Assembly (NCBI RefSeq): GCF_036350515.1
Contig: NZ_JAZDUE010000005.1
Span: 227,437-291,436 of the forward strand
Source: Gordonia prachuapensis
GTDB lineage: Bacteria > Actinomycetota > Actinomycetes > Mycobacteriales > Mycobacteriaceae
Reading direction: 5' to 3'
DNA length: 64,000 nt
Below the pieces are notes generated by a model that saw only the letters and a list, made by a program, of their open reading frames with translations, made no database searches and had not been told where the DNA came from. Numbering within the stretch: position 1 is the first letter of the stretch; each line of letters opens with the position of its first letter. Positions 1 to 9,064 of the stretch are shown here, piece after piece. The position numbers and the translations under genes were made by a program.

Positions 1-1
1 G

Positions 2-646
2 GCGGCGAAGCTCGCACTCGACGTCGGACAGCAGGTCCTCGCCGGTCTCGTCGGTCAGCAGCAACTGCCCCATTCCGAACTGCTCGACGAACTCGGTGTC
101 GGGGGCACCGACATGACCGGCAGCGGCCCCGATTCGCTGAGTTCGGCGATCGGCAGTGGCAGTCTCGGGTCGTTGTTCGGCAGTTCCGGCGGTGGTGGCG
201 GCATGGTCCGCCCCGGCCTGCGGGGGCCGCAGGCCGTGGAGATCGTGGTCAATCGGGCGCTGTCGCAGCTGAACGTGCCCTACGCCTGGGGAGGCGGTGA
301 CGCGAACGGCCCGACCCGCGGCATCCGCGACGGCGGTGTCGCCGACAGCCACGGTGACTACAACAAGATCGGTTACGACTGCTCGGGGCTGATGATCTAC
401 GCGTTCGCGGGGGTCGGCATCGAACTGCCGCACTACACCGGCTATCAGTACACGTCGGGGCCACAGTTCCCGCTGTCGCAGATGCGTCGTGGGGACATGA
501 TCTTCTACGGTCCGAACGCCAGTCAGCATGTCGCGCTGTACCTCGGTGACAACAAGATGATCGAGGCCCCGCAATCGGGAGACGTGGTCAAGGTGTCGCC
601 GTTGCGGACCGCTGGCGCGATGCCCAACGTCGTTCGTCTGCTCTGA
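2..646 (+). CDS. NlpC/P60 peptidoglycan endopeptidase, RipA/RipB type (5' end cut by window edge)
   Basis: The frame is open from base 2, so the true start lies outside the window; 214 residues are visible. The C-terminal part is an NlpC/P60 domain of the RipA/RipB kind. The catalytic Cys sits in DCSGL (near base 390), the His in SQHVALYLG and the third catalytic residue in MIEAP. A Gly/Ser-rich linker precedes the domain. Such enzymes cut the D-Glu to mDAP bond of peptidoglycan outside the membrane during daughter-cell separation. The N-terminal signal and any coiled coil cannot be seen. In M. tuberculosis ripA and ripB lie directly upstream of moxR1, as here, so this is probably the RipB equivalent. 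RipA cannot be excluded because the length is unknown. Confidence 0.9.
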   Translation, partial: AAKLALDVGQQVLAGLVGQQQLPHSELLDELGVGGTDMTGSGPDSLSSAIGSGSLGSLFGSSGGGGGMVRPGLRGPQAVEIVVNRALSQLNVPYAWGGGDANGPTRGIRDGGVADSHGDYNKIGYDCSGLMIYAFAGVGIELPHYTGYQYTSGPQFPLSQMRRGDMIFYGPNASQHVALYLGDNKMIEAPQSGDVVKVSPLRTAGAMPNVVRLL

Positions 647-963
647 TCGGGTCGCCCATGTCGGGGCCACGTCGCAGGCCGCGCGGTTCTGCTCGGTGCG
701 CGGTTCGGCTCTGGTCACGCGGGCCGGTTCGGGTCACGCGGGTTGTCGACGGCCAGCGTCAACCGAGTCGAGCTGCGTGACCGTAGACGACCCGCGTTAC
801 CCGAAATAGTGTGGGCACCTACCGGCCACGTCGCGGTTCGCAACGCGGGACCCTTCTTGGCCGCTTTTCAGAGAACGCGACTACGCTGGCAGCGACAGGC
901 CGCCCAGACACCGCTGACGCACAACCGACCTGCGCAGCACGTCGACGGAACAGGAGCACCCGC
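647..963. other. Gene-free stretch upstream of moxR
   Basis: About 320 bases separate the peptidase stop from the moxR start. Short open frames here lack a ribosome binding site and have no recognisable protein. A TANNNT element (TAGTGT, 807-812) could be a -10 for the moxR operon, but I see no convincing -35. No terminator-like hairpin with a T run was found. Confidence 0.4.
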
Positions 964-2157
964 TTGACCTCTTCGCATCCCCCGGCCGAATCCGCGGGCG
1001 GAGCCGGCCCAGACGGATCGGTCATGTTGTCCGACAGTGACGTCAAACTGCTCGAGCGGGCGATCTACGAGGTCAAACGGGTCATCGTCGGGCAGGATCA
1101 GCTCGTCGAACGCATCCTCGTCGGTCTGCTCGCCCGTGGGCACATCCTGCTCGAGGGTGTCCCGGGTGTGGCGAAGACGCTGGCGGTGGAGACCTTCGCG
1201 ACGGTCGTCGGGGGTTCGTTCTCCCGTGTTCAGTTCACCCCGGACCTTGTCCCGACCGACCTCATCGGCACGCGCATCTACCGCCAGGGCAAGGAGGAGT
1301 TCGACACCGAGCTCGGTCCGGTGGTCGCGAACTTCCTGCTCGCCGACGAGATCAACCGTGCCCCGGCGAAGGTGCAGTCCGCGCTGCTCGAGGTGATGGC
1401 CGAGCGTCACGTCTCGATCGGTGGCACCACCTACCCGATGCCGGAACCGTTCCTGGTCATGGCCACCCAGAACCCGATCGAGAACGAAGGCGTGTATCCG
1501 CTGCCGGAGGCGCAGCGTGACCGGTTCCTGTTCAAGGTGCTCGTCGACTACCCGTCGGTCGAGGAGGAGCGCGAGATCGTCTACCGGATGGGTAACGTAC
1601 CGCCGTCGGCGACCCCGGTGCTCGACCCGGAGACGATGATCCGACTGCAGCGCACCGCGGCCAATGTCTTCGTCCACCACGCGTTGGTCGACTATGTCGT
1701 CCGCGTCATCAACGCGACCCGTCGTCCCGCCGAACTCGGCATGTCCGACGTCGCCGCATGGCTGTCCTATGGGGCGTCGCCTCGCGCGACCCTCGGCATC
1801 GTCGCGGCCGCGCGGGCGCTGGCGCTCGTCCGGGGACGCGACTACGTGATCCCACAGGACGTCGTCGAGATCATCCCGGACGTGCTTCGTCATCGTCTCG
1901 TCCTGAGCTACGACGCGCTCGCCGACGAGGTCGACGCCGATCAGGTGATCACCCGGGTGCTGCAGACCGTGGGCCTGCCGCAGGTCGGGGCGCAGCCGGT
2001 CGCGGCGGGCGGACACCCCGGTGCGGCCCCCGGTCAGCCTCAGCCGAATGTGCAGGCGCCGCAACAGTATCCGGGTCAGAACGGCGCCCCGGTGAACCAG
2101 ACCCAGGTGAACCAGACGACGGCGAATCAGACGACACCTCGGTATGCCGGCCAATAA
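964..2157 (+). CDS. moxR: MoxR-family AAA+ ATPase
   Basis: This 397-residue protein is an AAA+ ATPase of the MoxR family. These act as chaperones, usually with VWA-domain partners encoded alongside. Walker A is GVPGVAKT (residues 65-72) and Walker B is LLADEINRA. The sensor region MATQNPIENEG is typical of MoxR. The TTG start at 964 is chosen because AGGAG lies seven bases upstream (952-956); ATG 1024 is the alternative. The last ~60 residues are a Gln/Asn/Pro-rich tail after the AAA+ lid, likely disordered. The next gene overlaps by 14 bases, so the two are translationally coupled. The order MoxR - DUF58 - VWA matches Rv1479-Rv1481 of M. tuberculosis. Confidence 0.93.
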   Translation: MTSSHPPAESAGGAGPDGSVMLSDSDVKLLERAIYEVKRVIVGQDQLVERILVGLLARGHILLEGVPGVAKTLAVETFATVVGGSFSRVQFTPDLVPTDLIGTRIYRQGKEEFDTELGPVVANFLLADEINRAPAKVQSALLEVMAERHVSIGGTTYPMPEPFLVMATQNPIENEGVYPLPEAQRDRFLFKVLVDYPSVEEEREIVYRMGNVPPSATPVLDPETMIRLQRTAANVFVHHALVDYVVRVINATRRPAELGMSDVAAWLSYGASPRATLGIVAAARALALVRGRDYVIPQDVVEIIPDVLRHRLVLSYDALADEVDADQVITRVLQTVGLPQVGAQPVAAGGHPGAAPGQPQPNVQAPQQYPGQNGAPVNQTQVNQTTANQTTPRYAGQ

Positions 2158-3082
2158 GGATCTGCCGTCGCTGGGCGCAGGGCTGCTCTCCGAGCCACAG
2201 CTCACGGCGGCGTTGAAGACGCTGGAGCTGACCGTGCGTCGCAAGCTCGACGGCGTCCTGCAGGGTGAGCACCTCGGACTGATCCCCGGACCCGGGTCCG
2301 AGCCGGGGGAGGCACGTGCCTATCAGCCCGGCGACGACATCCGACGGATGGAGTGGTCGGTCACCGCGCGCACCACACAGCCACACGTCCGGCAGATGAT
2401 CGCCGACCGCGAACTGGAGACCTGGCTCGTCGTGGACGCGTCGGCGAGCCTCGACTTCGGCACCGTCGATTGCACGAAGCGTGACCTGGCGGTGGCGGCC
2501 GCGGCCGCGCTCGTTCATCTCACCTCGGGCGGGGGAAACCGGCACGGCGCCATCGTGGTCACCGGCGACCGACTGGTTCGTGTGCCGGCTCGTGGCGGTC
2601 GCGCCCACGCCCAGAATCTCCTCAAGGCGATCGCCACCACCGCTCGGTCCTCGACCGGCGTTCGGGGAGATCTTCATGCGGGCATCGAGGCACTGCGCCG
2701 ACCTCAGCGCAGGCGCGGATTGGCCGTGGTGATCAGCGACTTCCTCGGTCCGATCGACTGGGAACGGTCGTTGCGCGCGATCGGCGCCCACCATGAACTG
2801 CTCGCGGTGGAGGTACTCGATCCGCGTGACCTCACGCTGCCCGATGTCGGTGAGGTGAGTCTCGCCGACGCGGAATCCGGTGAAGTACGCGACATCACCA
2901 TCACTCCCGCGGTCCGGCGCGACTTCGCTGCCGCGGCGCGGGACCATCAGGCGAAGGTGCATCGGACCATTCGCAGTTGCGGTGGCCCGGTGCTGGGTCT
3001 GCGCACCGATCGGGACTGGATCACCGACACCGTCAAGTTCGTCGCGCAGCGTCGGCGCGGCCTGGCCGCCGGGGTCGGGTGA
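2144..3082 (+). CDS. DUF58 domain protein (MoxR partner, Rv1480-like)
   Basis: A 312-residue soluble protein of the DUF58 family. The signature region has the form PGSEPGEARAYQPGDDIRRM (about residues 47-66), which is characteristic of DUF58. The second half has a VWA-like fold with an aspartate-led strand (VVDASASLDFG). DUF58 proteins almost always accompany MoxR ATPases and are thought to be their clients or adaptors; the exact job is unknown. The ATG overlaps the end of moxR and the stop is seven bases before the VWA gene, so this is the middle of a three-gene operon. I see no membrane segment. Confidence 0.88.
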   Translation: MPANKDLPSLGAGLLSEPQLTAALKTLELTVRRKLDGVLQGEHLGLIPGPGSEPGEARAYQPGDDIRRMEWSVTARTTQPHVRQMIADRELETWLVVDASASLDFGTVDCTKRDLAVAAAAALVHLTSGGGNRHGAIVVTGDRLVRVPARGGRAHAQNLLKAIATTARSSTGVRGDLHAGIEALRRPQRRRGLAVVISDFLGPIDWERSLRAIGAHHELLAVEVLDPRDLTLPDVGEVSLADAESGEVRDITITPAVRRDFAAAARDHQAKVHRTIRSCGGPVLGLRTDRDWITDTVKFVAQRRRGLAAGVG

Positions 3083-3089
3083 GCGGCGA

Positions 3090-4064
3090 GTGTCATTCCT
3101 CGCGAGCCCATGGTGGCTCCTGCTGCTCCTGGTCGTGGCCGGCCTGGCCGCCGCCTACATCTACGTCCAGCGTCTGCGACGCAAGCGGGCGCTCAGGTTC
3201 GCCAACCTCGACCTGCTGAACCGGGTTGCGCCGGAACAGCGCAACCGCTTGCGGCACGTACCCATCGCGTTGCTGTTGGTGTCGTTGATCCTGCTGGTCG
3301 TAGCCGTCGCGGCGCCCCAGGCCGATCGGCGGGTGCCACGGAACAAGGCGACGGTGATCCTGGTGATGGACGTCTCGCGGTCGATGAACGCCACCGACGT
3401 CGCGCCGTCGCGGATCCGCGCCGCACAGGACGCCGCGCGGACGTTCGCCGACGAGCTCACCGACGGCATCAACCTCGGGTTGATCTCGTACGCCGGTACC
3501 GCCTCGACGCTGGTGTCGCCGACACCCGACCACAACGCGACGAAGGCGGCCGTCGACAAGCTACGACTCGACGACAAGACCGCCACCGGTGAGGGGATCT
3601 TCGCGGCGATCCAACAGATCCAGACACTCAACGCCGTGCTGGGCGGCGACGCGGCGGCACCGCCGGCCCGGATCGTGCTGCTCTCCGACGGCAAGGAGAC
3701 GGTGCCCGACGACCCCGACGACCCGCGCGGGGCATTCACCGCGGCCCGGAAGGCGAGCGAGGAGAAGATTCCGATCTCGACGATCTCGTTCGGCACGATG
3801 AACGGGACCGTCGACCTCGAGGGTGACCAGGTGCCCGTCCCGGTCGACGACGAATCGCTGCGCAAGATCGCCAATCTGTCCAGTGGGCAGTTCTTCACCG
3901 CGGCCAGCCTCGACGAACTCAACCGGGTCTACGAGACGCTGCAGCAGCAGATCGGGTACGAAACGCGTCGCGGCGACAACTCCCGTCCATGGCTGATCGC
4001 CGGTACGTTGTTGGCGCTGCTCTCGGCCTTCGCCGCACTGGCCATCAACCGACGCCTGCCCTGA
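3090..4064 (+). CDS. VWA-domain membrane protein (Rv1481-like)
   Basis: A 324-residue protein with two N-terminal membrane segments (about residues 9-26 and 54-74), a von Willebrand A domain and a final membrane segment near the C terminus. The metal-binding MIDAS motif is DVSRSMNATD (D-x-S-x-S), close to residues 92-101. This is the BatA-like architecture found with MoxR and DUF58. The GTG start at 3090 puts the first hydrophobic stretch at the N terminus, as in Rv1481. Upstream in-frame residues would belong to a region overlapping the previous gene. The three proteins probably form a membrane-linked metal-chelatase-like chaperone system for envelope proteins; that role is inferred from the family. 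Confidence 0.88.
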   Translation: MSFLASPWWLLLLLVVAGLAAAYIYVQRLRRKRALRFANLDLLNRVAPEQRNRLRHVPIALLLVSLILLVVAVAAPQADRRVPRNKATVILVMDVSRSMNATDVAPSRIRAAQDAARTFADELTDGINLGLISYAGTASTLVSPTPDHNATKAAVDKLRLDDKTATGEGIFAAIQQIQTLNAVLGGDAAAPPARIVLLSDGKETVPDDPDDPRGAFTAARKASEEKIPISTISFGTMNGTVDLEGDQVPVPVDDESLRKIANLSSGQFFTAASLDELNRVYETLQQQIGYETRRGDNSRPWLIAGTLLALLSAFAALAINRRLP

Positions 4065-4128
4065 GCGAACCGTGGCGCGAGCAGCCCACCAGAGGACCGG
4101 ATTCCGACGAACGGATAAGTTGACCACC

Positions 4129-4860
4129 ATGGCAGACAGCAACGAAGCTCAGCAGGTCTCCCGCTCGGTCCTCGTGACCGGTGGCAACCGCGGGATCGGC
4201 CTCGCGGTCGCTCGCCGTCTCGCGGCCGACGGACACAAGGTCGCGGTGACCCACCGCGGGTCCGGTGCGCCCGACGGCTTGTTCGGGGTGCAGTGCGACG
4301 TCACCGACAACGCCTCGGTGGAGCGTGCGTTCGACGAGGTGGCCGAGCACCAGGGGCCGGTCGAGGTCCTGGTCGCCAACGCCGGGATCACCGACAACAT
4401 GCTCCTCATGCGGCTGTCGGAGGAGTCGTTCGAGAAGGTCGTCGACGCCAACCTCACGGGTGCGTTCCGTTGTGCGAAGCGGGCCACCAAGGGCATGCAG
4501 CGCGCCAAGTGGGGCCGGATGATCTTTCTGGGCTCGGTTGTCGCGACGTCGGGTATCCCCGGTCAGGCCAACTATGCGGCATCCAAGGCCGGCCTGATCG
4601 GCCTGGCCCGCTCGATCGCCCGTGAGGTCGGATCGCGCAACATCACCGCCAATGTCGTCGCGCCCGGCTTCATCGACACCGACATGACCGCCGCCATGGA
4701 GGACCGTTACATCGAGATGGCCAAGCAGGCCATCCCGCTGGGACGGACCGGAAAGCCCGAGGACGTGGCGGCCGCCATCAGCTTCCTTGCCTCCGACGAG
4801 GGCGGCTACATCACCGGCGCGGTGCTGCCCGTCGACGGCGGCATGGGCATGGGCAACTGA
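4129..4860 (+). CDS. fabG1: 3-oxoacyl-ACP reductase FabG1 (MabA)
   Basis: A 243-residue short-chain dehydrogenase. It has the NADPH-binding GGNRGIG motif, NAG, the catalytic Ser (LGSVV region) and YAASK (Tyr and Lys). It reduces 3-ketoacyl-AcpM in the FAS-II cycle that extends mycolic-acid precursors. The call as FabG1 rather than a generic SDR rests on the pairing with inhA immediately downstream, the arrangement found in mycobacteria and relatives. The ATG at 4129 gives the usual length; the TTG at 4120 is a close alternative. There is a 64-base gap from the VWA gene. The single gene seen at this spot in M. tuberculosis (Rv1482c) is absent. Confidence 0.95.
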   Translation: MADSNEAQQVSRSVLVTGGNRGIGLAVARRLAADGHKVAVTHRGSGAPDGLFGVQCDVTDNASVERAFDEVAEHQGPVEVLVANAGITDNMLLMRLSEESFEKVVDANLTGAFRCAKRATKGMQRAKWGRMIFLGSVVATSGIPGQANYAASKAGLIGLARSIAREVGSRNITANVVAPGFIDTDMTAAMEDRYIEMAKQAIPLGRTGKPEDVAAAISFLASDEGGYITGAVLPVDGGMGMGN

Positions 4861-4906
4861 CGCCCGCCGACTCGCCGATCAGACCACCAGACACCAGGAG
4901 CGAACC

Positions 4907-5740
4907 GTGACAGGAATTCTCGACGGGAAGACCGTCCTCATCACCGGCATCATCACCGACGCGTCGATCGCGTTCCACGCCGCGGCGATGGCCCAGGAGC
5001 AGGGCGCGAAGGTGATCATCACCGGGATCCCCGAGCGTCTCCGCCTCATCGACCGCATTGCCAAGCGGCTTCCGCAGGAGGTGCCGCCGGCGATCGGACT
5101 CGACATCACCAGTGAAGACGACCTCGACGCGCTGGCCGGCAAGGTCGCCGAACTCGCCCCCGAAGGCGTCGACGGCGTCATGCACTCCATCGCATTCGCG
5201 CCGCGCACCCTGATGGGTCCCGACGCCAAGCCGTTCCTGGACGGACCCGGTCCAGATGCCGCGAAGGCCTTCGAGATCTCCGCCTGGAGCTACGCGTCCC
5301 TGGCACGCGCGGTCCTGCCCGTGATGAACGAGGGCGGGTCGATCGTGGGTATGGACTTCGATCCGCGCACCGCGCTGCCGTATTACAACTGGATGGGCGT
5401 GGCGAAGGCGGCGCTCGAATCGGTCAACCGGTATGTCGCCCGCGAAGTCGGCACCGCCAAGAAGATTCGTTCCAATCTCGTTGCGGCAGGGCCGATCAAG
5501 ACCCTGGCGGCGAAGGCGATCGCCGGAACCGCGACCGACGATGCCAAGCAGTTGAGCATGCTCAACACCTATTGGGACGGAGCGTCGCCGATCGGATGGG
5601 ACGTCGACGATCCGACCGTGGTCGCGAAGTCGGTGTGCGCGTTGCTCTCCGACTGGTTGCCGGCCACCACCGGTTCCATCGTCTACGTGGACGGCGGCGC
5701 CAGCCACAACACCTGGTTCCCCGAGAACTTCGCCGGATAG
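4907..5740 (+). CDS. inhA: Enoyl-ACP reductase InhA
   Basis: A 277-residue NADH-dependent enoyl-ACP reductase, the last step of the FAS-II elongation cycle and the target of isoniazid-NAD in mycobacteria. The N terminus LITGIITDASIAF matches the unusual nucleotide site of InhA. Ser94 is present, the catalytic Tyr is at 160 and Lys at 167 (YNWMGVAK), and LPATTG plus VDGGA lie near the end. The GTG start at 4907 has AGGAG six bases upstream (4896-4900). Residue 96 is Ala (HSIAF), where M. tuberculosis InhA has Gly. The final residues differ from mycobacterial InhA (SHNTWFPENFAG). The stop overlaps the start of the ferrochelatase gene by one base. Confidence 0.96.
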   Translation: MTGILDGKTVLITGIITDASIAFHAAAMAQEQGAKVIITGIPERLRLIDRIAKRLPQEVPPAIGLDITSEDDLDALAGKVAELAPEGVDGVMHSIAFAPRTLMGPDAKPFLDGPGPDAAKAFEISAWSYASLARAVLPVMNEGGSIVGMDFDPRTALPYYNWMGVAKAALESVNRYVAREVGTAKKIRSNLVAAGPIKTLAAKAIAGTATDDAKQLSMLNTYWDGASPIGWDVDDPTVVAKSVCALLSDWLPATTGSIVYVDGGASHNTWFPENFAG

Positions 5741-6825
5741 TGGCCGACACCGCGGCTGGATTCGACGCCGTCCTGTTCCTCAGCTTCGGGGGACCGGATG
5801 GACCCGAGGACGTGATGCCGTTCCTGGAGAACGTCACTCGTGGCCGTGGGGTACCCCGTGAACGGCTCGAAGCCGTGGCCGAACACTATCTGCATTTCGG
5901 CGGCGTCTCACCGATCAATCGACTCAACCTCGACATGATCGACGCGTTGCGGTCCGAACTGGAGGCGCGAGATCGCCGATTGCCGGTCTACTTCGGCAAC
6001 CGCAACTGGCATCCGATGGTGGAGGACACCGTCGCGGAGATGTTCCGTGACGGCCATCGCCGCATCCTGGTCTTCCCGACGTCGGCGTGGGCGGGCTACT
6101 CGGGCTGTCGCCAGTATCACGAGGACATCGCACGGGCGCTCGACGCGTTGGCGCGCTCCGAGCCGGCCAGTGTCACCGACGATCCGACCCTGTTGAGGAA
6201 GATCCCGCAGTACTGGGACGCCGACGCGATGATCGACGCCGGGGCCGACGCGATCACCCGGGCGGCGGGCGCGTTGCCGGCCGGCGACGTCCCGCCGCGG
6301 CTGGTGTTCACCGCCCACTCGGTTCCGTTGTCGGCCGACCGCGCCGCCGGACCGGCATCCGACGGCGGCGGTCTGTACTCCCGTCAGGTGTACGCCGCCG
6401 CCACTGCGGTCGCCGATCGAGTCGGCCACACCGACTTCGACCAGGTGTGGCAGTCGCGATCCGGGCCGCCGCAGGTGCCGTGGCTGGAGCCCGACATCTG
6501 CGATCACCTGGAAGAGCTTGCCGCCCAAGGGGTCCGCCAGGTGATCGTCTACCCGGTCGGGTTCATCTCCGATCACCTCGAAGTGGTGTGGGACCTCGAC
6601 AACGAGGCCGCCGACGTCGCCGCACGACTCGGGATCGACTACGTCCGCGCCGACACGGTGGGTACCGACCCGCGCTTCATCCGGCTGATCGCCGACCTCA
6701 TCGAGCGATACGCCGACGGCGGTGGCGACCTCGACGCGATGGGCTGCGCCGACAACGGGAAGACGTGCTGGCCGGATTGCTGTGTGCCCGCGGTGCGGCC
6801 GGCGCGCGCGAGCGGCGCTTCGTAG
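5740..6825 (+). CDS. hemH: Ferrochelatase (coproporphyrin type, HemH/CpfC)
   Basis: A 361-residue ferrochelatase that inserts Fe2+ into the porphyrin ring in heme synthesis. Actinobacteria use the coproporphyrin III route, so the substrate is probably coproporphyrin III. FLSFGGPDGPEDV near the start, the TAHSVP motif with the metal-binding His, and the FISDHLEVVWDLD motif with the catalytic Glu are all present. The C terminus carries a cysteine cluster (CADNGKTCWPDCC) matching the [2Fe-2S] ligands of actinobacterial ferrochelatases. The GTG at 5740 shares its G with the inhA stop, giving tight coupling. M. tuberculosis has the same neighbour (hemZ after inhA). Confidence 0.95.
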   Translation: MADTAAGFDAVLFLSFGGPDGPEDVMPFLENVTRGRGVPRERLEAVAEHYLHFGGVSPINRLNLDMIDALRSELEARDRRLPVYFGNRNWHPMVEDTVAEMFRDGHRRILVFPTSAWAGYSGCRQYHEDIARALDALARSEPASVTDDPTLLRKIPQYWDADAMIDAGADAITRAAGALPAGDVPPRLVFTAHSVPLSADRAAGPASDGGGLYSRQVYAAATAVADRVGHTDFDQVWQSRSGPPQVPWLEPDICDHLEELAAQGVRQVIVYPVGFISDHLEVVWDLDNEAADVAARLGIDYVRADTVGTDPRFIRLIADLIERYADGGGDLDAMGCADNGKTCWPDCCVPAVRPARASGAS

Positions 6826-6860
6826 CCCGCCCGCCCGACGCCTCGCGCGCGTCGGTCCTG

Positions 6861-7664
6861 TCAGGGGCCGGTCGGCAGGTGTTCGCCGATCACCCGATTG
6901 ACGGCGGCTGCGCGTGCGTTGCGGGCGAGGGTGGCGAGCCGACGTAGTCCGGCGTCACCGGTTTCGACGTGGCCGGCAGTGACACCGAAGGTCGGTACGT
7001 GCGCTCCGGCCATCGTGACGATGGCCTCCACCCTTGCCGCGGAGTCGATCACGCGCGTCGCGCGGGCATCGTCATGCGGGGGGAGATCGACCTGATGGCG
7101 GGCCGTGAGCGTCGCCAACGTCGCACGCAGTGCGGCCGGACGCACCCACAGGTCAGAGCCACCGAGTCCGCCGATGATCTCGGCCGTCTCCCGAATCGCT
7201 TCGCGGAGATCGTATTCCAGCTGCGCCAGGGATTCGGCCGTGGTCATCTCGACGGGCTGTTCGTAACGGTGGACGCCCCAATGGCAGACGTCGCCCACCA
7301 GGGTCGGGACCAGACCCACCGTCATGTTGCCGGCGTGGTCGTCGATCAGCAGGATCTCACCGGCGTCGAGCGCCGCGGCGGTCGCGGGGCCGGGCGGGAG
7401 TCCCTGCGGGTCGCCGGCGGTGGGCAGGCGCACCGCGAGCCGTCGACCGCGACGGACCAGCGCGAGCAGCCCGAGTCGGGAGTGCTCTGCGAGATCCGGC
7501 GGCAGCGCGTCCCCGTCGACCACGTGGCGGTCGGCGAAATCGCCGAGGGTGTCGGTGACGTCGTCGGGGCCGCAACGCCCGGCCGACCACGCCGCGGCCC
7601 ACGCGCCGAGGGCACAGCCGGGCCACGCAGGTGGTCCCGGGGCGATGAGGTCGGTGCTGGTCAT
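6861..7664 (-). CDS. Conserved hypothetical protein (Rv1486c-like)
   Basis: A 267-residue soluble protein on the minus strand, convergent with the ferrochelatase gene. No enzyme motif is recognisable to me. It is rich in Ala, Arg, Leu and Asp, and the middle has the segment EILLIDDHAGNMTVGLVP. Position and orientation match Rv1486c of M. tuberculosis, so it is likely the same conserved family; the function is unknown. No signal peptide or membrane segment is visible. The next gene diverges from it with a 90-base gap. Confidence 0.72.
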   Translation of the reverse strand: MTSTDLIAPGPPAWPGCALGAWAAAWSAGRCGPDDVTDTLGDFADRHVVDGDALPPDLAEHSRLGLLALVRRGRRLAVRLPTAGDPQGLPPGPATAAALDAGEILLIDDHAGNMTVGLVPTLVGDVCHWGVHRYEQPVEMTTAESLAQLEYDLREAIRETAEIIGGLGGSDLWVRPAALRATLATLTARHQVDLPPHDDARATRVIDSAARVEAIVTMAGAHVPTFGVTAGHVETGDAGLRRLATLARNARAAAVNRVIGEHLPTGP

Positions 7665-7754
7665 GGCCTCTCCACGATAGGCGAGTCGGGCAATCGCCGA
7701 TCATCCGGCGTGGCGGTCACGGCTACGCGGCGATGCGTCCTACGGTGACTTCTC

Positions 7755-8585
7755 GTGAGCGCTGACCGGTATGGACGTGACGTGCTGGCGAACCCTCGCC
7801 GAGCCAAGCCCCGAGCCCCCGAGATCGCTGCCGACCCAGATCTCGTGGTGGAAGACGCCGCCACCGGTTTCTGCGGCGCGATCGTCGGCATCGAGAAGAG
7901 CTACTCCGGGGACCTCGTGCGCCTGGAGGACCGGCACGGCGCAACCCGCGTGTTCCTGATGCATCCCGCCGGGTTCCTGATCGACGGGCGGCCGGTGACC
8001 CTCGTCCGCCCCCGATCGCGGGGTCCGCAGACACCGGCCACGACCGCATCCGGTTCGCGGACGGTCCGACCGGCCCGCGCGCGCACCGCTCGCGCCAGCC
8101 GCATCTTCGTCGAAGGTGTGCACGATGCGACGTTGCTGGAGCGCGTCTGGGGTGACGACCTCCGCGTCGAGGGCGTCGTCGTGGAGAGTCTCGACGGATT
8201 GGACAACCTCGCCGACGTCCTCGGGGTGTTCGGTCCCGCCGCGCATCGTCGGGCTGGTGTGTTGGTGGATCACCTGGTCGCGGGGTCGAAGGAGATGCGG
8301 CTGACCGGGGGCGTGGGGGAGCACGTACTGGTGTGCGGCCACCCGTTCATCGACGTCTGGGAGGCGGTCAAACCGGCCTCGGTCGGCATCCGTGCGTGGC
8401 CGAAGGTTCCCCGCGGCGTCGACTGGAAGACCGGGGTGTGCCGCGAGTTGCGCTGGGGCACACCGCAGGACGGATGGCGTCGAGTGCTCTCGTCGGTCCG
8501 GAGCTACGCCGACCTCGAGGTCGATCTGTTGCGCTCGGTGGAGGAACTCATCGATTTCGTCACCGCCGCCGACGGGGACCGCTGA
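7755..8585 (+). CDS. DUF3097 family protein
   Basis: A 276-residue protein starting at GTG 7755. The sequence fits the actinobacterial DUF3097 family: the N-terminal YGRDVLANPRRAK, the central RIFVEGVHDATLLERVWGDD and GVLVDHLVAGSKE. The FVEGVHDA block resembles a Toprim-like strand-acidic pattern, so a nucleic-acid-related role is possible, but that is an inference. It stands alone between a divergent gene and the NfeD gene, with a 50-base gap to the latter. No membrane segment is visible. Confidence 0.75.
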   Translation: MSADRYGRDVLANPRRAKPRAPEIAADPDLVVEDAATGFCGAIVGIEKSYSGDLVRLEDRHGATRVFLMHPAGFLIDGRPVTLVRPRSRGPQTPATTASGSRTVRPARARTARASRIFVEGVHDATLLERVWGDDLRVEGVVVESLDGLDNLADVLGVFGPAAHRRAGVLVDHLVAGSKEMRLTGGVGEHVLVCGHPFIDVWEAVKPASVGIRAWPKVPRGVDWKTGVCRELRWGTPQDGWRRVLSSVRSYADLEVDLLRSVEELIDFVTAADGDR

Positions 8586-8635
8586 CCCCGATTCGGACGA
8601 AACGTGCAAACCGTGACGTCTGGCACACTGGAGTC

Positions 8636-9064
8636 ATGACCGCTCTGTTGTGGCTCGCCGCCGCGATCGTCCTGGTCATCGCCGAGATGTTCGGCGGCGA
8701 CCTGGTACTTCTCATGCTGGGCGGGGGAGCGCTGGCCGCGGCCGGCGTGGATTTCGCACTCGAGCCCCCGCTCTGGGTGGATGCGGTCGTGTTCGCGGTT
8801 GTCTCGGTGCTGTTGCTGGTCGTCGTCCGGCCGGTGGCCCGGCGCCACATGCTCAACCGCCCGCAACTGCTCACCAATACCGAAGCACTCGAGGGGAAGC
8901 ATGCCGTCGTGACCGAACGTGTGGATTCGCACGACGGCCGGGTCAAGATCGGCGGCGACGTCTGGTCGGCCCGGACGATGGATCCGGGTGAGGTGATCGA
9001 AGCAGGCGCCGAGGTCACCGTCGTGCAGATCGACGGCGCCACCGCAGTCGTCTGGAAGGGGTGA
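8636..9064 (+). CDS. NfeD-like membrane protein
   Basis: A 142-residue short NfeD protein with two hydrophobic stretches at the N terminus (about residues 3-35 and 44-67), then a C-terminal OB-fold-like domain (TEALEGKHAVV onwards, ending AVVWKG). Short NfeD proteins work with the SPFH protein encoded next to them in organising membrane microdomains. The start codon of that gene overlaps this stop by four bases. The pair matches Rv1487-Rv1488 of M. tuberculosis. The ATG at 8636 is chosen because earlier in-frame starts lie inside the DUF3097 gene. Confidence 0.85.
   Translation: MTALLWLAAAIVLVIAEMFGGDLVLLMLGGGALAAAGVDFALEPPLWVDAVVFAVVSVLLLVVVRPVARRHMLNRPQLLTNTEALEGKHAVVTERVDSHDGRVKIGGDVWSARTMDPGEVIEAGAEVTVVQIDGATAVVWKG

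Noticed and set aside
743..967. Small plus-strand open frame before moxR
   Set aside because: It has no ribosome binding site, an Arg/Pro-rich composition and no homology that I recognise; it is likely chance.
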